Source: Aquimonas sp.
Lineage (GTDB): Bacteria > Pseudomonadota > Gammaproteobacteria > Xanthomonadales > Xanthomonadaceae
Assembly: GCA_022241605.1 (NCBI GenBank)
Contig: JAKOMQ010000025.1
Span: 1 to 38,294 of the forward strand
DNA: 38,294 nucleotides
Direction: 5' to 3'
The position numbers and the translations under genes were made by a program. Each line of letters starts with the position of its first letter. Positions within the stretch are counted from its first letter, which is position 1. Positions 34,561-38,294 of this stretch are shown here, in pieces. The notes below the pieces were generated by a model that ran no database searches, was not told where the DNA came from, and worked only from the letters and a program-made list of their open reading frames with translations.

Positions 34561-34673
34561 ACGACGTTGAGTGCGCTGCGTCACAAGTTCGATGGATGGT
34601 TTCGTCCAGCGGTAGCGGGCTGGCGCCGCGCGTTGCTAATGTCACAAAAGTTTTCAGCACGCCGAGCCTGACC

Positions 34674-36632
34674 ATGACAACTGCCCTGCTGCGCTTTCCG
34701 TTTGCCTTGATGGCTTGCCTGCTCTCGATGCTCACCGTCGATGCCGCCGCCGCCAACCGGGTGTTCTACGCCGGCGGCACGGGCGACCAGCGCTTCCACG
34801 ATGTGCACGCGCTCTCCGACGGCACCCTGCTGGTGGCCGGCGACGCCAGCAGCCTCGACTGGCTTGCGCCGCAGGTGCCGCGCATCCAGCTGCCGGCGAC
34901 CGGCATCGACAGCGCTGCCGCCGGGCGGATCGGCTTCATCCTGCATCTGTCCTCGGACCTGAACCAGGTGCTGCGCGTGGCGCATTTCCCGCCCGGCACG
35001 GTGCGCGATGTGTTCAAGTTGCGCAGCACCGAGGTGCCCGGCGCCACCACTGGCGTGCTCTACCTCTCGGGCGGGCGGCAAAGCGCCAGCGGCGGCTACT
35101 ACCTGGCGCGCCTCAACGGCAACTTCGTCAGCCGCCTGCCGGACGGGCTGGACTTCGCCTACAACGTGCGCGCCGATGGCGACCACGCCACCCGCCAACC
35201 CTGGGATGTCGGCGGCGACGGTGCGGTGGTGCACGCGATCGGCACCCCTTTCAACGACAACTGGGCCGCCATCGAGAAGATCAACGCCCAGGGCCAGCGC
35301 GTGGTGGTGGAGCACTGGCATGCGCATTGGCATGACGCTGGCGAATGGGACGGTACGCCCGCCTCCAGCTACCCGAACGCGGCTACCCAACCGCTGCGCT
35401 ACAGCGCCATCGTGATGAAGGCCAACCGCCGAGGCAGCCTGCGCAGCACCACCCAGGCCGACTACGCCCAGCTCGCCAGCGATGCCAACGGCAACAGCGG
35501 CCGCCGTGGCCGCCTGCCCGACGACTACTACCACACGGGCCCCTGCGCCCTGCAGGGCACTGGCACCTGTCCGAACAGCGGCCCCGGCTATACCGGCTAT
35601 CGCGCACGCTCGGCGCGCACCCAGCGGGTTGGCGCCATCGCCATCGACCGCCGCAGCAACCGCCTGTATTTCGGATACGCCACCCAGACCATCCTGCCCG
35701 GCGGCAACCCCGATTTTGAACCCGCGGTGGTGGCCATGGAGCCCGACGGCCGCCTGCGCTGGTGGGATCGCCTGTACCGCGAAACCACCTCCAACTCACC
35801 GCCCGACCAGTACGTCGACGGCCTCGCCATCGACTACGTCAACGACCGCCTGCTGGTGATGGCGCGCACCCATGGCAATGCGCCCGACAATTTCTGGCGC
35901 GGCAACCAGATCTCGCTGAGCCCCGGCGCACAGGGTTTCCAGAACCAGTTCACCGGTACCAACGGCAATATCCACATCAGCTGGCTGGGCGGCCTGCGCC
36001 TGGCCGATGGTCGCGTCACTGCCGCCACCTACGTGGCCGAATACGTCGAAGGCAGCACCAACTTCGGCGCCGCCCATCCGGATCCGCTGCTGGAGGGCTG
36101 GCCCAGCCCCAACGCTGGCTGGCCCAACGTCAACACCACCCGCTGCGGCAGCAATTCCGGCCACAGCGGCGAGATCGCGGTCGGCCCTGCCGGCGAGGTC
36201 GCAATCCTGTGCTCCGGCCGCCGCACGCTGACCAGCCGCGACGCCCACCAGACCATGCCGCGCCCCAATGTGGCCAACCCGCAGACCGGCACCTGGAACC
36301 ACTTCGTGCGGGTCTATTCGCCGGACCTGTCCAGCCTGCGCTACAGCTCGCTGCTGACCGGGCAATGGGACACCGCTACCGGCGCTGGCGGCGACAACAC
36401 CCGCTTGATCGGCCTGGCCCTGCGCGCTGATGGCGTGTTCGTGGCGGGCTGGCACGTGGCCGAAAGCCCCGGCGTCGCCAAGGGCCAGCCGGTGCCCACC
36501 TCCAATGCCCCCAGCTGGGGCCGCACCCAGCCCACGGGCGAAACCGCCCTGCTTGCGCGGTTGTCCGGCGAGCGCCTGGGCGGCGCTGCGGCACCCGGCG
36601 TCGGGCGCATCTTCGGCAACGGCTTCGAATAG
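34674..36632 (+). CDS. Secreted protein of unknown function with beta-propeller-like repeats and GFE tail
   Basis: A 652-residue exported protein. Signal peptide MTTALLRFPFALMACLLSML ends VDAAAA before NRVFYAGGTGDQR. The body shows repeated strands such as AIDRRSNRLYFGYATQTI, VAMEPDGRLRWWDRLY and GLAIDYVNDRLLVMARTH, as in SBBP or quinoprotein-like propellers. The family is not recognised. The end is GRIFGNGFE. The start at 34674 is where the signal peptide begins; the open frame extends to 34119 but there it runs through intergenic repeats. Its GAATAG end overlaps a palindromic element, and its last 36 codons are copied twice downstream. Confidence 0.78.
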   Translation: MTTALLRFPFALMACLLSMLTVDAAAANRVFYAGGTGDQRFHDVHALSDGTLLVAGDASSLDWLAPQVPRIQLPATGIDSAAAGRIGFILHLSSDLNQVLRVAHFPPGTVRDVFKLRSTEVPGATTGVLYLSGGRQSASGGYYLARLNGNFVSRLPDGLDFAYNVRADGDHATRQPWDVGGDGAVVHAIGTPFNDNWAAIEKINAQGQRVVVEHWHAHWHDAGEWDGTPASSYPNAATQPLRYSAIVMKANRRGSLRSTTQADYAQLASDANGNSGRRGRLPDDYYHTGPCALQGTGTCPNSGPGYTGYRARSARTQRVGAIAIDRRSNRLYFGYATQTILPGGNPDFEPAVVAMEPDGRLRWWDRLYRETTSNSPPDQYVDGLAIDYVNDRLLVMARTHGNAPDNFWRGNQISLSPGAQGFQNQFTGTNGNIHISWLGGLRLADGRVTAATYVAEYVEGSTNFGAAHPDPLLEGWPSPNAGWPNVNTTRCGSNSGHSGEIAVGPAGEVAILCSGRRTLTSRDAHQTMPRPNVANPQTGTWNHFVRVYSPDLSSLRYSSLLTGQWDTATGAGGDNTRLIGLALRADGVFVAGWHVAESPGVAKGQPVPTSNAPSWGRTQPTGETALLARLSGERLGGAAAPGVGRIFGNGFE

Positions 36633-36918
36633 GCTGCGCCCTGGCGCACCGGCGTCCGCGCGCCCAGAGGCGCTTATCGCGGATCCACTGCCGAGGGCTC
36701 AACCCCTCTCCCCCGGCCCCTCTCCCGCAAGGGGAGAGGGGAGAACAGCGGCTCGGGTTTGGAGGCCTCTCTCGCCGCTGGAGAGGGCGGCAGGTTTCTC
36801 CGCGGGTTCAAGCCCTTCTCCCCAAGCCTCCCTCACCCCTGTGGGAGCCTGCTTGCAGGCGACGGGCAGTGGCGCTTGCCGTAGCGCAGGGGTAGTGCGA
36901 GCTAGCTCGTTTGGAGGC

Positions 36919-37029
36919 CGCACCCAGCCCATGGGCGAAACCGCCCTGCTTGCGCGGCTGTCCGGCGAGCGCCTGGGCGGCGCTGCGGAAGCGGGCGTCG
37001 GGCGCATCTTCGGCAACGGCTTCGAATAG
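36919..37029 (+). pseudogene. Orphan C-terminal tail copy 1 of the GFE-tailed protein
   Basis: 36 codons plus stop reading RTQPMGETALLARLSGERLG through GRIFGNGFE. Compared with the parent gene it has Thr to Met and Ala-Pro to Glu-Ala changes. It has no start codon, signal peptide or body of its own, so it is best seen as a gene-fragment copy. Confidence 0.85.
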
Positions 37030-37315
37030 GGTGCGCCTTGGCGCACCGGCGTCCGCGCGCCCAGAGGCGCTTATCGCGGATCCACGTCCGAGGGCTCAAC
37101 CCCTCTCCCCCGGCCCCTCTCCCGCAAGGGGAGAGGGGAGAAGAGCGGCTCGGCTTTGGAGGCCTCTCTCGCCGTTGGAGAGGGCGGCAGGTTTCTCCGC
37201 GGGTTCAACCCCTTCTCCCCAAGCCTCCCTCACCCCTGTGGGAGCCTGGTTGCAGGCGACGGGCAGTGGCGCTTGCCGTAGCGCAGGGGTAGTGCGAGCT
37301 AGCTCGTTTGGAGGT

Positions 37316-37426
37316 CGCACCCAGCCCACGGGCGAAACCGCCCTGCTTGCGCGGCTGTCCGGCGAGCGCCTGGGCGGCGCTGCGGCACCGGGCGTCGGCC
37401 GCATCTTCGGCAACGGCTTCGAATAG
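37316..37426 (+). pseudogene. Orphan C-terminal tail copy 2 of the GFE-tailed protein
   Basis: The same 36-codon tail in the third 397-bp unit, with the parent's Ala-Pro restored and ending GRIFGNGFE. Because 397 is not a multiple of three, open frames starting in one unit can run into the tail of the next; these are not judged real. Confidence 0.85.
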
Positions 37427-37551
37427 GGTGCGCCTTGGCGCACCGGCGTCCGCGCGCCCTGAGGCGCTCATCGCGGATCCACTGCCGAGGGCTCAACCCC
37501 TCTCCCCCGGCCCCTCTCCCGCAAGGGGAGAGGGGAGAAGAGCGGCTCGGC

Positions 37552-37850
37552 TTTGGAGGCCTCTTACGCTCTGTGGTGCTTGATCCGATCGCATCGCCGC
37601 GGGGCGTGCTCCCCTCACGCCATAGGCTGCGCCTTGGCGCACCGGCGTTCGCGCGCCCTGAGGCGCTTATCGCGGATCCACTGCCGAGGGCTCAACCCCT
37701 CTCCCCCGGCCCCTCTCCCGCAAGGGGAGAGGGGAGAACAGCGGCTCGGCTTTGGAGGCCTCTTACGCTCTGTGGTGCTTGCTCCGATCGCATCGCCGCG
37801 GGGTGTGCTCCCCTCACGCCATAGGGTGTGCCTTGGCGCACCGGCGTCCG
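37552..37850. repeat. 199-bp tandem repeat joined to the 397-bp array
   Basis: TTTGGAGGCCTCTTACGCTC occurs at 37552 and 37751, 199 bp apart. Between them lie CTCCCCTCACGCCATAGGCT, a half palindromic element (37622), the GCGCTTATCGCGGATCC segment and the CCCCTCTCCC palindrome. The element at 37821 closes the second unit. No gene is visible from 37427 to 38048. Confidence 0.88.
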
Positions 37851-37899
37851 CTGTGCTGTGGCCGCTGTCGGTGTTGTCCAAGCCCCCGGCACGAACTGA

Positions 37900-38021
37900 A
37901 CAGCGGCAAGGTCTCAATGCAGCACGCTGCACAGCGGTAAGGTCCGAATGCAACACGCCGCACAGCGGCAAGGCCTAACGCAACACGCCGCACCGCGGCA
38001 AGGCCCCAACGCAACACGGTG
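37900..38021. repeat. 30-31-bp tandem repeat, four copies
   Basis: Units ACAGCGGYAAGGYC, a short variable part and AAYGCARCACGCYGC at 37900, 37931, 37962 and 37992. The last copy runs into GGTGCGCCAAGGCCTGAGG, a broken end of the palindromic element. There are no unique spacers, so it is not a CRISPR array. Confidence 0.85.
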
Positions 38022-38048
38022 CGCCAAGGCCTGAGGTCTCCCCACTTT

Positions 38049-38294
38049 TCATAGCAGTGCGAGCCCCCGTTTTCGCTCGAGGAGTTCGCCCAATACGGCG
38101 TGCAGACCGGCACGAATATCTTGGGGTAAGCGCCTGAATCGTAACCACTCCATTCCCCTTCGCCACGCCGAGTAGCGGCGCATGTGCGACTTCTGGCGGG
38201 TCAGGGGATCCACGCTCCAGGTGTTCCGGGCAGCGATGGCCATCATCCATGCGGCAAAGCTGGTCAGGCGATTGAGCAGCAGCAACACGCCCGC
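38049..38294 (-). CDS. IS4-type transposase, C-terminal part (runs off the window)
   Basis: The minus-strand frame from the window edge to TGA at 38049 encodes about 80 residues. It begins with a helix LLLLNRLTSFAAWMMAIAA and continues KSHMRRYSAWRRGMEWLRF. IS4-family transposases end with such a helix and a basic (R/K)-x-R-x-(Y/L)-S-x-x-x-x-G segment after the YREK catalytic core, which would lie to the right of the window. The assignment rests on this short pattern only. A second mobile element bordering the repeat-rich right end fits the general picture. Confidence 0.5.
   Translation of the reverse strand, partial: AGVLLLLNRLTSFAAWMMAIAARNTWSVDPLTRQKSHMRRYSAWRRGMEWLRFRRLPQDIRAGLHAVLGELLERKRGLALL

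Larger units (their letters stand above)
36521..37563 (+). repeat. 397-bp tandem repeat, 2.6 units, including the 3' end of the preceding gene
   Basis: Units begin at 36521, 36918 and 37315, exactly 397 bp apart. Each contains the last 36 codons of the secreted protein gene, the GAATAG stop in a half palindromic element, a GCGCTTATCGCGGATCC segment, a CCCCTCTCCC-GCAA-GGGGAGAGGGG type palindrome, and a REP-like TGTGGGAGCCTGCTTGCAGG segment shared with 302-1093. The third unit is cut short near 37560 and joins another repeat. Confidence 0.95.

Noticed and set aside
34119..34673. N-terminal extension of the secreted protein to give 837 residues
   Set aside because: The extra part translates intergenic repeats. 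A clear signal peptide begins at 34674.
36430..37426. Frames of 199 and 171 residues ending in the GFE tail
   Set aside because: They begin out of frame within the parent gene or repeat unit and reach the tail only because the 397-bp unit shifts the frame by one. No signal peptide or conserved body.

Overview
The window is GC-rich gammaproteobacterial chromosome. It most resembles the Xanthomonadales (Lysobacteraceae/Rhodanobacteraceae type), judging by the fimT-pilV-pilW-pilX-pilY1-pilE minor pilin cluster, a PlsB acyltransferase, an NtrC/sigma-54 glnK-amtB operon, secreted proteins ending in (V/I)F-x-(D/N)-GFE, and abundant palindromic repeats. The lineage is an inference; nothing here fixes the species. 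No rRNA, tRNA, CRISPR array or phage module was seen.

Layout. 1-301: end of an IS3-family element cut by the window edge. 302-1093: REP-type palindromes arranged as a nested satellite. 1155-2441: Bcr/CflA drug exporter. 2833-3708: lipoprotein of unknown function. 3795-6293: plsB. 6618-13675: type IV pilus minor pilin operon with pilY1 and a pilE-like pilin. 14179-16434 (minus): diguanylate cyclase translationally coupled to a periplasmic solute-binding protein whose signal peptide is out of frame through a 10-bp tandem duplication. 16693-18759 (minus): HutD/Ves protein, ComEA-like protein, NarL-type response regulator. 18881-20826: NtrC site, sigma-54 promoter, glnK and amtB, followed by hairpins that may mark a small RNA. 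21497-24539: membrane protein, secreted beta-propeller protein with a GFE tail, MipA/OmpV protein. 24581-25400: second nested satellite. 25494-28300: two small membrane proteins, then a NatA/NatB-like ABC exporter. 28568-30127 (minus): GNAT-nitrilase fusion. 30382-34005: desaturase, its reductase and a divergent TetR regulator (DesB/DesC/DesT-like). 34006-34673: third satellite. 34674-36632: secreted protein with a GFE tail. 36519-38021: tandem repeats that re-copy the 3' end of that gene. 38049-38294: C-terminal piece of an IS4-type transposase.

How the genes connect. The pilus genes encode the priming complex and the PilY1 tip adhesin. The diguanylate cyclase downstream could feed c-di-GMP control of surface behaviour. 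PlsB, the desaturase/reductase pair and the TetR regulator bear on membrane phospholipid composition. GlnK and AmtB handle ammonium uptake under nitrogen control.

The most unusual content is non-coding. (a) An element of about 170 nt, in two near-colinear copies and one inverted shortened copy, ends in a terminator-like hairpin with a T tract. (b) A palindromic MITE/REP-like family often supplies the stop codon of the preceding gene. (c) Macro-repeats at two loci differ in length only by whole copies of a 12-bp or 25-bp minisatellite. (d) A 397-bp tandem repeat carries orphan copies of a C-terminal protein tail. (e) A 10-bp duplication splits a signal peptide from its protein.
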